From Gorsachius magnificus (taxonomy: Eukaryota > Chordata > Aves > Pelecaniformes > Ardeidae): a stretch of DNA of 64,000 nucleotides. The translations under genes were made by a program, and so were the position numbers. The stretch covers positions 2,871,385 through 2,935,384 of the forward strand of contig CM067084.1 in assembly GCA_034008185.1 (NCBI GenBank), read 5' to 3'. The notes below the pieces were generated by a model. It had not been told where the DNA came from and made no database searches. It worked only from the letters and a program-made list of their open reading frames with translations. Below, in pieces: positions 54,101 to 64,000 of this stretch. How positions within the stretch are numbered: the first letter of the stretch is position 1; each line of letters opens with the position of its first letter.

Positions 54101-57100
54101 AACAATATCCATTCGGTTGATTTTTGTAAGACATTGGGTAAGATTTGTATCTGCGGCATGAGAACAACACCATGTAGCTGAGTTAAGAATTTCACACGCT
54201 CTCTCCCTTCTGTCTTCCATGTGAAGGACATATATATGATGCTGAGCAACATAGTAGCATATATAAAACACAGATGCATTTAGAAGCATTGCTGCCTAAA
54301 ATCGAAAATGAACCTGAAGGGCTGCCTATACAAATTACGACTCATTTTGTTTTTTCCTTCAACAAATTTGTTCAGTGTCCCCAGACATTTTTCAGTTTAG
54401 GAAGAAGAGGCCTCAGTCTTTTTCCACTCTTTCTTTGCCGTAAGACGTTCTGCCTTGCCCTCAAATGAACAAGATCAACCCATTTTCTCTGAGAATCCTA
54501 TGATATGCATGCTATACAGACACGCTTAAAAAAATTCAAGTAGAATCTATGGTCATTCTTTCTATAGCCTAAATTTTATCCAAATTTTCTTTTTGTGATT
54601 ATAACACACATTTGTCACCTCAGGTAGTAAACTGGAGAGAGTTACATGTACTATAACTAGAAGCAAACCTGTTGCATGCTTCCCATCCCTTTCAAGCCAG
54701 TATTTGAGGAGTGCATGGCTCTGGTCTTGAAGTGAATTAGGATTTTCAATTCGGATCTGGTGAATTTGCTCTTCTGTGAAATCCAGTTCTCTTGCTAGCT
54801 CTGAAAAAGAAATCCAGCTCTGTAAAGATGTCTTTTTCTTTTGCCCCGCCTTACATCTATTTCACGGCTGTCAGCAGCAAAGTAGATGACAAATTTTTCT
54901 GAAAGCAAATTCTCGTTGCTTCTATTGCGTTATATTTGATGACACCGTTAAACAGTATGTTCACGACAAGGACAGAAATGAGTTAATGCCTAGAAGCGAT
55001 GGGTCTGGGTGAGATTTTATTTTTTGTCTCTGCCGTTCCTAGTTCTGAGAGGCACAACACTAGTGATAAAATTTAGCAGCGATGAGCTATCAAATAGAGT
55101 CCAGCTGCAGAAATAGCACAGGAGCAGATAAAAAGAGTTCTAGCTATGGAACACCATGCTCAGCAGATTCTATCCTCTGAAAGGTTGAATAATTCAGAAA
55201 CTTTGATTGAAATCTGGTAAGAGAATTCATTTTAAGTAATGGCATTTTGTAGGGCTAGATTAAAGCATAATATACTACTCCCCTGGACTCGTTTCATTTA
55301 AAGGTCTATGCATTACAGTTGAAAACCAAAAAGTTGAAAATGTGAAGCTAAGAATAACTGATGTCTTTCTGATGTAGCATAGGCTCGGACTGCAGTCCAG
55401 AAAAGAGAAATGGTTTAATAGTCCGTAACACCTTTACTGTACCCAGCACCAGGAGCAGCTTTCTGCCATCACCAAACCAAGATGCAACTGTTGAAACAGG
55501 GCATCAAATGAGTTAAAGCCATGGAGAATTTGTGAGGGTCCTACTATTATTCCCAGTCTCCAGATTTCTGCTTCTTTCACAAGGAAGGATTCCTGCTCTA
55601 TTCCATAGTCTATTATTGCTATAGTGGCATGGACTTGATTTTGGAGGGTGCCATGTTTTAACAGGGTGGAGGGAACCCGAACCCCAAACCCCAGATAACT
55701 TTATTTCCTGGCCAGCTTGTAAACTGGTGTGATGCTAAACTTCACCAAATACACAGTAACTGCACGTTGGATTCAAATCCTAGGTAGTCAAGTAAGTTTG
55801 AACAAAACCCAACCACTACTTTATCCCGCAAAGTAGCATTTGACACAGTAATCTTTGCAATAATCTATCTTTACCATAATGTAAGACAGGAATATTTATG
55901 CAGGTGTATTACCCTGCCCTCTCTAAAATGCTATACAAGGTTAATGTCTATTTTGATGAGCATCTATTTTTTTCTAGTTTTGTTTTCAGAACTGTCTATT
56001 CCCTTATATAAAATTTTCAGCAGATTCCTAATCTGTTACATCGCACAGGGCCAAGTCCTACTGCTTTCAAGATAATTCATGTTGGGATGAGTGACATATG
56101 CTCCCAGTCTTCCCTATGGATTGAAATAGAGGACAGCAAAGGAAGAGGTAACATAAGCAGAATTATCAGAGATATTTTGCATATACTCTGAAGATGCTTA
56201 TAAAACCAACACAGAACACAATCTTTATTATCAACAAATTAACATTTTTTTCTCTGGTATACAACTCTTCTTCAACTCCTAGAACGTTGCTTATTTTCAG
56301 GAGTGTGGTACTGCTCTAGGCATAGATACAAAAAAGTGTCGACCTGATTTAATTTTTTTTTTTGCAGCAATTTTTTGTTGGATTGCACGGTTTGACGCAG
56401 CATTGAGATTTCTGCACAGCTTTTTTTCTTTGGAGCCCATTTTTAGTGACAGACTTCTGCATTTCATTCTGTGTTACTTTCACTCGTCCCCAGTTTAACT
56501 GTCTCGGATCTATTAAATCCACAATATTAAGGTGATTGTTACAAATAGGTCCCTTTTTATCCCATTTTCCTCAGCACCAGTCTATAGAAAAGAAGTTGAT
56601 ATTATTTATCCCTACAGTGTCTTCCAGCTCAGGAGTTCCCAAACACAGACGATGTTTATTCATGTATTCATTTATCTTCTAGCCAGAGTTGTTGCATTTT
56701 CCACCTCGTCCTAGGAGTTTTCCCTCTGAAGATGCCACGTGAGTGCAGAGGCCTTACCTCTGCATCCGAGTTCCTACCTAATAGGCTATACGAATCTTGG
56801 CAACCAGAAAACAGTAAGCGACTGAAATAAGTCTATAAAACGTCTTTAGACAATCGGGAAATCATCTGAAAGAAACACGAGAAAAGTGAGGAACGCTCTC
56901 CTCCTTTTCTCTCTGGAGCAGATGACACGCACTTTACCTGTCCAGCTGAATCCCAGGTGATCAGCGATGTGGGCCAGTCTTTCCTCTGTCCTTTCCTGAT
57001 CATCCTGTTGATCTGAAGGTCAAAGAGAGCCACAAGTTGCCTTTTACAAGTTAAAACCCATTTCCATAGGTGATATAGCCCAAGAAGGGAATATGCTTTT

Positions 57101-60100
57101 TTTTTTTTTCCTAACTACTGTAATCTAAATGCAGACAGGCTGTTACAACTGGGTAACTAAAGTTAACTGCAAAGCCCCAGGTTAAAAAAAAAAAAAAAAA
57201 AAAGCTTGATTTTTCAAAAAGCACAGGTCTATCTACATTTTCCACTTGAAAATCAGGCTTTCATGTGAAAATCTAAACAAGGAACCGAAGTGCCTACTGT
57301 GCCTACTTTGGCCAAGCATTTTATTCTAAAGCTTCCTTCTACCGTTAAATTGAAGGCTTTAACTAAATCAAGAGCCATCATTTTCCACGCCTCCTTAGTA
57401 AACGCCAAGGTTGAAAAATTCATCTGGACTGGTGCTTCTAATGATGTTCTTTCTGTTGTAGGGAAATTTTTGTTCCAACAGTCCATATGGCACTTCATAT
57501 TATGGTTTGTATTTGAGATATTGTTAATTTAAGCGTCTTTGACCCTTTCGACTAGGGAGAGTTAGAAAATACTTACAATGAAGGCCAGGAAAAATCAGAT
57601 GTTCATTCGTCAGTCTTCATTTATTTCAGTAAGAGTGAGACTGACTGTTCCTCCCATCCCCAAAGCTAATTTGAGGATGGCAGAATTTGAGCTTTGATTT
57701 TCCCTGAATGCACACATGGATTGCGATAGCTCAGATTCAGAAAATTGCTTAGGGTTAATGATATAGGCATGTTTCATTTTAGCTACTGGATTTCCATCGG
57801 CTACTCAACAGTAGTACACAAGGAGGTGAGAGGAAAACCAAACACCAGAAAACTTGTACTTAAATTACTGGTGACACAGAATTTTCTTGAGGCACAGATC
57901 ATCAAAGAAAGGAACGCGACAAACTTAATTGTTTACAACTTCTGCGGATTTCTTTGGGTAACAACTCAAAAGAAAATAAATTTGCCTGTCTCGGTTTCAA
58001 TCAATGCCCAAGTATTTCATTGTTAGTAAAAATTAATAGTTAAGAATGGGGCCAGGGAAAGCCAAAAGCCAAAATGCGCATGACCCGAGCAATCAGTTTC
58101 ATGGTAGAACAATACATATTTTTAGAAGTGTTTTTTGTACATTAAGGTAACACTTCCCACAAGCATTCATGGTTTGCAATCTTGAGATTGTTTCACAGAC
58201 AAGAAAAATATAGACACAACACAAAAAACCAAACACAGCTCACAGGGGAGGAAAAAAAATAAAAATACACAACTAACCACCAAAAGCTTAAAAGAAAATG
58301 CCACACACGTTACACGTGTATACAAACATACACACACACACCCCAAAGAAAACAAAAAACCAAAAAGTTTAATTCATGACATGCGTCGCACAGGGAATCC
58401 CAGTCGTTGGCAAATACCTTCAGCATGGTCATGGACATTTTCATCAGGGATACGTTCAATCTGAGTCTCTACAGACTCATCCCAAATGGGTCTGGTGTCA
58501 AAGATGTCTTCAGGAACTGACTGCTGAGTCTCACTGGATGGCATATTTTCAATAACTGAAACTTCTAGGGCGCTACTGCTTTCATCATCTGAAACTAATT
58601 CTTGTTCTCTCTCTGACTGCGTGAGTCTTTCCACTAATTTAGAAGCTTCATCGCTAATTTCTTCAAAGAATTCTATGGAGTTTTTGTAAAGGTCAAAAAA
58701 ATGTTCCTTACTTTCTTTTGTGGGACTAAAAGCACTGCGGGAGGCTGTAGTGCTTCTGCTTTTAACTGGCAAGCGTGATGAAAATACCTTAGGTCTTGCT
58801 GTCGTTGCCTCATCTGAGTCTAGCTCAAGCTTCATCTCTCTCTCCCTCTCCCTGGCCTCTGCTTCTGCCTCAGCGTAACTCCTAGCTTTTATTGAACGTT
58901 TAGTCTTTGGGTCCATGGGAATACTTGCATCAGATTCAGATTTACTTCGGTTATCTTGTTTCATGGGTAGTTTGCTTGTCACGTCAAGAGCTTTGGGTGA
59001 CTCTAGCTTGCCGACAGACGCGTCTGTGGATGTATATTGTTGTTCAGCTTTTTGAAAAGCTGCTTTGACAGGAATTTTAGACTTTGGTTTTGCTTGGTCA
59101 TCTTTTCCATCACACTGCAAACTGTCTAGGAAGCCATCTGTGGGAAGGCTCTCGCTTTCTGCTTGTTGCAAGGATTGCGATGCAGCAGCAGCTGTTCTTA
59201 CAGGAATTTTGGATTTGCTTTCACAAGAAGGCACTCTCTCCATTAGAGCAGTAGGGATTTCAATCACAGATCTCTGTTCCTCTGGTGAAGAGTCTGGGGA
59301 CTCGTCACCCTGTTCAGAACAAACTAATCTAGTGACTTTGGAAAAATCCAATTCATCTTCTACTACAGACTGCTCCGGAGAGATAGGGCAAGGCACCTGA
59401 CTGCTATCAACCATGTCAGTCTCCGTCCTGGAGAGGGGCTCAGCTTCAGAGGCAACGGTTTCTTTCTTTGGTGATTTTGAAGAAGCTGAAATACCCATTT
59501 TAATGGGAATTCTGGATTTAAGATCTGCTTTTGCGGTGCCTATGCTGACACCTTCACCTGCCATTTCTTCTGATTTATCACTAGACTCGGATGCTGGGGG
59601 TGAACATTGCAATGGATCTTTTTCTTGTACATCTGCGCTCTCTGATTCTGAAGGTGAAAATGGATCTGGGGAGCTCTTCAGCTCAGAAGACTCCACCTCT
59701 GCTGCTTCTTTCACTTCTTCAGACAAAGAAACTTCTTCCTGAGGCTGCTGCCCCATTTGGAAGAAGTGAAAGCTCTCATCTGGATAGTTCCTTTTGGTCA
59801 TGTCGATGGCTCCACTTCTCGTCATTTCAAACAACTTTCCTTCCTGAAAAAGAAAAGGATTTTGTTCACTAAGTGGCGTCCCTTCCTCGGTGGGTGTTCT
59901 GGCTGGTGTTGTATCAGGTGTTGTGCCTTGTGATCGCCTGTCTACCATCAACCCAAATATCTTTTGTTCCTCTTCTTTCACCCGAGCTTCGAAAGCTTCA
60001 TCATCTTCACGTATTTCACTCCACATGTCAGAATCCACGTCGGTTTTAGTGATGACAACTTGACTGATCAATTTCTCTGTTTCATCTCTTACATCCCCAA

Positions 60101-63100
60101 GGGCAGATTCAGCTAATTTTGTGGAATCTGATGCTGAAGACCCTTGTGACATTGTCTGAAATGCATCCTCTGGTTTTGGCTCTATTTCCATATATACTTC
60201 CTCTGAAGAGTGATGTTCACCACCCGTGTCTCTGCTAAGTAAAGCTTCACCAGCCTGATCTTTTCCTTCTTCAGTGGAATAGCTTTCCCTAGATATCAGA
60301 CCTCTACCAGATCCTCCTACCTTACTTTCAGAGTCAGTAAAGAAATGTTCAGAAGATACATTTTCATAAGGGCTTACTATATAGGGAGCACTACTTTCGG
60401 CAGCATCCGCTACACAACTTTCAAGTTCCACTGTTTCAGTGGTAAGGGATGAGTACTCTGGTAAGGGTTCCTCAGCGTGACTATCTCTTTGAGATGTTTT
60501 GAAATCTGCATCTGGTTTTCCCAAATCACTTCCCAAAGCAGGATGCCCAGTGGTATCATCTTCAGCCAGTTTGCCATCTCGTGGTACAGAGTACTCGGTG
60601 GTACTGTGTCCACAAGAACCATCATCTAGTTTCTCAGACACAGCTCCTGTAGAAACGAGACCTACGTGTGTTAACAACGCGGTGGTTGTGACATCTTTTT
60701 CAGCAGTATCATTTTGCTGTAGTGTTAGTGAAGACTCAACATGAACTTCCTTTTGAGAACCGTCACCAGTGGAATGACACAGGGTACCCCCAGACTGTGT
60801 GGCTGGGGCACTGGGACTAACTGTCTCACTGTCATCTGTACTGTCACATTTTGATTCATCGGTTTCTGCTGATGCACAACCATCGGAATGACAAGTGCCT
60901 GATTCTCTTGTGGAAGCCTTACAGCTGCCCCCAAGGAGAAGTGGTTCCTCTTTGTCATCTTCTGTTGGCTTATCCTGTTCTGCTTTAACTGCACCTATCC
61001 TGATCGAGCATTGTTTTGAATCAATGGGTTGAAAACCTGCTTCGTCGGGGCTAGAACTGGAGTCAATATTGGATGGCAACGGTGAGGGTGGCTGCACTCG
61101 GATCACAGGCTCCATTAAGAGGCCTGAGCTGGCTTCCTTTTTTAACTGAGTCAATTCTGGCTCACTTTCTGAAGAGGAAGAACTTTTTCTAGATTCGGCT
61201 GCAGGCATCACCACTGTGGGTATATCTTTTTCTTCTACAGCCGTTGACTCTGGTTCTTCAGCTTCGCATGCAGCTTCTGAATCAGCAACTACAGAAGATT
61301 CATCTTGCTTACAATCCTTTTTGCAATCTCTCTTCTGTTTTGCTTCTTGCTCTAGTTCATCAAACATTTTGATTTTGGTCACCATTTTAAACATCTCCTC
61401 TTCAGGGGTGAATCTTTTCTTTGGTTCACTTTCTGAATCATCCTCTGGTTCTTCACTGACTTCAGGGATCATCGCCGACTTTGGTATGTTTGACAGTGCC
61501 TGCGAGTCTGCTGTTTTAGGTGTGATTTCGTAGCTAATTTCTTCAGAACTAGGAGTTTCAGGTGAAAGAGGACTTTTCCCTGAACTCTCCATGAGGGACG
61601 TTTGCTCTAGACTGTCATCATCAGCACTTCCCTCAGGGTCACGGAGAATCCTGGAACGCACCGATGCCAGCTCTGGGCAGGTTTCTCCTTTGCTAAGAAC
61701 AGACTGAAGAGGACCCTGCCCCAAAATACCAGCCTTCACTGTTTGTTCTACAGGGCTACTTTCAAGGGAATCACGGCAGGGAGACTCTTTCATAGGACTG
61801 GGCTCCAAAGAATCAGGCGTTTTGTGTGATGAGTTATCTTCTAGCACTGGGCTTGCTTCCAGTGAGTCTTTATGACTTATAGCCAAAGAGTCATCTGCAA
61901 CTGGGCTAAAGCTTTCACTATCATGGCTAGCAAGTGAAAGTTCCAATTTCTGGGGACTTCTAACCACAACACGGCGTTCACAGGTTAAATCTTTTTCTTT
62001 CTCTAAAGCAGTGTCATGTGTTTCAGAAGACTTAGTTAAATGTGCAGTGGTTCTGGATTCGTTATCCCTGCTAATATCTTTCATAATGGAAGCTGAGCTA
62101 CTTTCCTTAAGTTTATCAGCCTCTTCTTCAGAGGCTGTAGGTACATGCTCTTCTGATACATAGTCAGAATGAGACTTACTAGTCTCAGCAACAGCATCTA
62201 GCTGTCTTTCAGTAATACCTTTTTCATCTTCCTTGGGAGAGAGTTCCTTCGGAGAACATGTTTCTGCTGTTGTGCGTGCTCTAGCTGCTCCTTTAGCTTC
62301 TTCAATTTGCCCATCGGTTTTCTTTGGTGAGAACGAAAGGCTTTCAGGGCTTGTTTCTGGAGTCTCTGCCAGACCCTCATGCTTGTAACTTTCCTCCGAG
62401 CTGATCTGAGGGGTTCCGTCAAGTAGGCTACCTGGAGAATCAGCCACACCTTCGTGTTTAAGGCTCTCTGAGCTCCCATCAAAAGCAGCACTTTGCAGAG
62501 AAAGAGCAGGAAGGAATCCATCTTTCACGTACTCTGTGGGAAAAGCAACGCTGAAAGGACTGGTCAGTACTTGCTCCAGGTTAAGCTCTCCCTCCTCTGT
62601 CACTGAAAGGTGTCGGAACTGTTGATATTTGTCATTATCCTCCAGTTCTTCCTTGATGACATCAGAAAAGTCTGTTGAGGTTTTTCTGTCAGGGCTGATC
62701 TGGAAGTCAGTATCTCCTTGGTCATCAGAAGTCCTGCCCTTCACAACCGCTGTATCTTTGGCACTTTCATCATCAAATACTGGAGGGAGAGGTTCAGTTG
62801 GTTTTTTGCTCTGTCTTTTACCTGCTCTTTACCTACAGTTTTCTTGGTACTTTCGACAGTAGAAGTTTGCATTTTTCCTTTTTTTGATTGCGGCTCTTTC
62901 TCTGCTTTTAATACCGTGCTTTGTTTGTCCTTCTGTTTGTCTGTCTTGTGGCCTGATACTCGCCTCGTTTCACTTTGTGAAGAAATTGTTTTTCTCCGGG
63001 TTGTTTCCTTCTCAGGGAGCTGTTGCTTCTGTTTGACAGATTTATGCTCAAACAGTCCAGATATATTCTTGGATGGGTCTTGACCTGACTGGAAGGCTTT

Positions 63101-64000
63101 CATCAGTTCACGGACTGACATGGTCTCCTCAAGTCTTTCTGTCTTAGAAGACGGTGAAACTGGCGGTTGTGCTTTGTGTGCTACTGGTTTTTTGACTTGC
63201 ACGGGTTTTTTAGAAGCCTTTTCAGCAGTGCCTTCTCTTGTTTGAATTCTGACAGGCAGTTTTGACCGTATTTTTTGTTCATCTTCCACTCGTTTCTGAA
63301 GAGCTTTAACTTTATCTTTTATTGAGCCGATAGGAGTTTCCTCTATAACAGGGGATACAGCTTTAGCCTCGGGAGCAGCTGTCGGTGTTAAGCCAGGCTC
63401 CTCGCCCAGTGGTTCAGCTGAAGTGAGCTTCCTTAGTCCTGGTTTTTCTTCGCTGCTGTGCACCTTGCCTTCCTTTTGCTTTTGCTTGTCTCTTAATTTT
63501 GTCCTGACTGGCTTTTTAATTTCTAAGGCTGGCTTGTGTGGCTCCTGTGGACTTAGTGTTTCAGCTGTTGGAGACTCTTGTCCTTCTTTTTCAGAATCCC
63601 TGCTTATTACTACAGCTTCAAACCTCTCTTCTACTAAGTCTTCTTGTAAGGCTTGTGGCTGTACCTCGTGAAGAGAAACATATGTTTTTAAATCCTCTGT
63701 AAGGTAATCTACCATTCCTGTCATGTCTGGCTTCTCCATTTCTGTTGTCCCTTTGTCCACCCTGATTTCTACACAAGTAGGTTCGGTGACTTCTGAAGGA
63801 GCATTTCTTCTGGCCTCTTCAATTTCTTCGTCACTGACAATGACCCATTCTTCTTCTTCAAGTTCTTGTTTGGAAAGGGACTTTTGCAATACATGTTCTT
63901 CTCTGGTATAGGATCCACCTCTCAGAATTTCATTTACTTTTTCTAAGTCTTCTTTCACTCTTTCGACTATTTCAAAAGGCTCTCCTGGCTCTTCTTCAGT
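38947..64000 (-). CDS. ANK2: ANK2 (ankyrin-B), 3' part including the giant neuronal exon
   Basis: Coding exons in transcript order: 64000(open)-58418, 57012-56938, 54800-54669, 54150-54004, 52441-52159, 49798-49513, 47732-47640, 47174-47091, 45253-45089, 43643-43461, 39130-38947. All checked junctions are AG/GT and in phase. Ankyrin-B links membrane proteins to spectrin. The giant exon makes the 440-kDa axonal form that also contacts microtubules. The ankyrin repeats, ZU5 and UPA domains lie beyond the right edge. Specific ANK2 signatures: HDHAE then [64 protein letters not shown] and [21 protein letters not shown]1 and ANK3 differ at these places. One frame break lies in the giant exon near 62801-62809. 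Confidence 0.93.
40424..41425 (+). mobile_element. ERVL-type LTR interrupted by a CR1 insertion
   Basis: Left part (about 40424-40735): GGGCACTGACACCCCTTTGT through GACAGCTGACCCGCGCTGG and TATATAGCATCATGCTCAGC. Right part (about 41155-41425): GAGGTGACCACTGC, TTTAACCCATGAGTTAACTT and GCGTGGTGCTTGGC. Together they follow the order of a common bird LTR. The CR1 at 40736-41154 lies between. No internal viral genes. Confidence 0.7.
40736..41154 (+). mobile_element. CR1 LINE fragment nested in the LTR
   Basis: [20 protein letters not shown] and [18 protein letters not shown] are CR1 ORF2 remnants. The end reads CCTTGCCATTCTGGGATTCT. Its placement shows that it is younger than the LTR. Confidence 0.92.
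41905..42030 (-). mobile_element. CR1 LINE 3'-end fragment
   Basis: GATAGAATAGAATTGTTTAG, TTGGAAAAGACCTTTAAGAT and CCACCACTAAACCCTGGCC in the reverse-complement CR1 order. Confidence 0.93.
43160..43263 (-). mobile_element. CR1 LINE 3'-end fragment
   Basis: AGAATCATACAATCATTTAG then TTGGAAAAGACCTTTAAGAT; ends about 200 bases from the 43461 exon. Confidence 0.93.
43461..43643 (-). CDS. ANK2: ANK2 C-terminal exon, probably alternative
   Basis: Acceptor CTTACAG before 43643, donor GTAAAA after 43461; exactly 61 codons. Encodes [35 protein letters not shown] and [13 protein letters not shown]. The classical ankyrin-B end skips it, so it is likely a cassette exon for the longer C-terminus. Confidence 0.82.
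45089..45253 (-). CDS. ANK2: ANK2 C-terminal exon ([10 protein letters not shown])
   Basis: Acceptor TCCTTCAG, donor GTCAGG; 55 codons in phase 0. Encodes [20 protein letters not shown], then [20 protein letters not shown] and QSE, nearly identical to human ankyrin-B. The next residues decide which C-terminus is made. Confidence 0.93.
45745..45967 (+). mobile_element. CR1 LINE 3'-end fragment
   Basis: CATTAGGAAACATTTCTTC, GAGGTGGTCGAGTCCCC and GGACTTGATGATCTTAAAGG, ending GATTCTATGATAA. Confidence 0.93.
45968..47090 (-). other. ANK2: ANK2 intron, nothing further seen
   Basis: Plain intronic sequence. A G-rich GGTGTGGGGGTTTTGGGGGG stretch lies near 46782-46801. Confidence 0.4.
47091..47174 (-). 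CDS. ANK2: ANK2 C-terminal exon ([20 protein letters not shown])
   Basis: Acceptor ATACAG, donor GTATTG; 28 codons in phase 0. Encodes [20 protein letters not shown] then HGHTVVKK, one of the best conserved blocks of the ankyrin-B C-terminus. Confidence 0.95.
47640..47732 (-). CDS. ANK2: ANK2 alternative exon ([20 protein letters not shown])
   Basis: Acceptor CACTAG, donor GTACTG; 31 codons in phase 0. Encodes [18 protein letters not shown] then [13 protein letters not shown]. The [20 protein letters not shown] pattern resembles a segment recurring in ankyrin C-termini. As recalled, the canonical human ankyrin-B C-terminus goes from the 49513-type exon directly to the 47091-type exon, so this is probably a cassette exon. 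Confidence 0.8.
49513..49798 (-). CDS. ANK2: ANK2 C-terminal exon ([10 protein letters not shown])
   Basis: Acceptor GATTCACAG, donor GTAAAT. The first base completes a Cys codon started in the 52159 exon. Encodes [55 protein letters not shown] and ends EESLEK. Matches human ankyrin-B in order, with several short length differences. Confidence 0.92.
49873..52158 (-). other. ANK2: ANK2 intron, no features seen
   Basis: AT-rich intronic sequence without a recognised repeat family. Open frames such as 51146-51787 (+) have no family resemblance. Confidence 0.45.
52159..52441 (-). CDS. ANK2: ANK2 exon after the death domain (FSALQEELY)
   Basis: Acceptor TTTAAAG before 52441, donor GTGAGT after 52159. 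Phase 1 in, phase 2 out. Encodes [40 protein letters not shown] and [20 protein letters not shown], matching human ankyrin-B in order. Confidence 0.92.
53332..53428 (+). mobile_element. CR1 LINE 3'-terminal fragment
   Basis: GTTGGACTAGATGACCTCT, GTCCCTTCCAACCCAAAACA and TTCTATGATTCTATGA. Confidence 0.93.
53538..53716 (-). mobile_element. CR1 LINE 3'-end fragment
   Basis: CAGAATCCCAGAATGGCAAG then GGTTGGAAGGGACC, running to CCTGGGCAGCCTGTTCCAG, the reverse complement of a CR1 3' region. Confidence 0.93.
54004..54150 (-). CDS. ANK2: ANK2 death domain, third exon
   Basis: Acceptor GCCGCAG, donor GTAACC. Phase 1 in and out. Encodes [20 protein letters not shown] and, after the domain, [17 protein letters not shown]. 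The last helix of the death domain and the conserved AEIEQTI linker are intact. Confidence 0.95.
54669..54800 (-). CDS. ANK2: ANK2 death domain, second exon
   Basis: Acceptor TTTTTCAG, donor GTTTGC. Phase 1 in and out. Encodes [20 protein letters not shown] then [20 protein letters not shown] and HAT, the central helices of the ankyrin-B death domain, essentially unchanged from human. Confidence 0.96.
54801..56937 (-). other. ANK2: ANK2 intron, no features seen
   Basis: Single-copy AT-rich sequence. No exon-like or repeat-family sequence noticed. Confidence 0.45.
56938..57012 (-). CDS. ANK2: ANK2 death domain, first exon
   Basis: Acceptor CCTTCAG, donor GTAAAG; 75 bp, phase 1 in and out. 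Encodes [20 protein letters not shown] then FSWT; the final Glu codon is completed by the next exon. It joins in phase to the giant exon (HDHAE-D). Confidence 0.93.
57013..58417 (-). other. ANK2: ANK2 intron, no features seen
   Basis: Intronic sequence with an A20 run (57183-57203). If the donor at 58418 is not used, translation of the giant exon continues 14 codons into it and stops at 58374-58376. Confidence 0.45.
58418..64000 (-). CDS. ANK2: ANK2 giant neuronal exon (440-kDa ankyrin-B), open at the window edge, one frame break
   Basis: More than 1,850 codons of unstructured acidic Ser/Thr/Glu-rich sequence. Conserved landmarks in order: [170 protein letters not shown] and [20 protein letters not shown]. 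Donor GTATTT follows GAAG at 58418. The mammalian tandem of 12-residue SPSxKTE repeats is represented by a single unit (63130-63172). The frame changes by -1 at the A6 run 62802-62807; elsewhere it is continuous. Neuron-specific inclusion is known for the family, not shown here. Confidence 0.93.

Noticed and set aside
58374..58417. Extension of the giant exon to a stop at 58374 as the true gene end
   Set aside because: The strong donor at 58418 joins in phase to the death-domain exons exactly as in human ankyrin-B. The 14 extra codons look intronic, though retention could make a short isoform.

Overview
This is a stretch of bird nuclear DNA. It carries many 3'-truncated CR1 LINE fragments ending in ATTCTATGAT-type repeats, pieces of an avian ERVL-type LTR, short GT-AG introns and GC-rich minisatellites. 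Two vertebrate genes point tail to tail, one at each end, with about 25 kb of repeat-rich, CpG-rich DNA between them. The species cannot be named from the sequence.

Left end (about 88-12,192, + strand): the last 13 coding exons of a FREM2-type gene (Fraser-complex extracellular matrix protein). They run from the end of a Calx-beta repeat through the membrane-proximal ectodomain to a furin-like site, a transmembrane helix and a cytoplasmic tail ending in a PDZ-binding motif. All splice phases agree and give 903 residues plus a stop. The protein resembles FREM2 most closely; a full-length bird FREM3 is the alternative.

Middle (about 12.3-36.7 kb): no recognisable protein gene. It holds a CpG-island promoter at about 14.0-14.5 kb (two CCAAT boxes, GC boxes, an NRF1 site and an E-box), several CTCF-like cores and a direct duplication of about 5.5 kb (14.8-20.3 kb and 24.65-30.2 kb). 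It also has a second CpG island at about 22 kb with a possible short spliced ORF, many minisatellites (11, 17, 22, 30, 35 and about 55 bp), long purine tracts and CR1/LTR debris. Within the duplications lie five copies of a hairpin enclosing AATAAA (minus strand) and two arrays of five TCF/LEF-type sites each.

Right end (about 36.7-64 kb, - strand): the 3' part of ANK2 (ankyrin-B). It includes a probable 3' UTR, several C-terminal exons (some probably alternative), the three exons that encode the death domain, and at least 5.6 kb of the giant neuronal exon that makes 440-kDa ankyrin-B. The giant exon is open to the window edge apart from one frame break, which falls exactly on an A6 run forming the heptamer A AAA AAC. 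That is either a one-base homopolymer loss or a -1 slippery site.

FREM2 (Fraser complex, epithelial basement membrane) and ANK2 (spectrin-actin and microtubule adaptor) have no known functional link. In human, ANK2 faces CAMK2D, so this neighbourhood is either a lineage-specific rearrangement or an assembly join.
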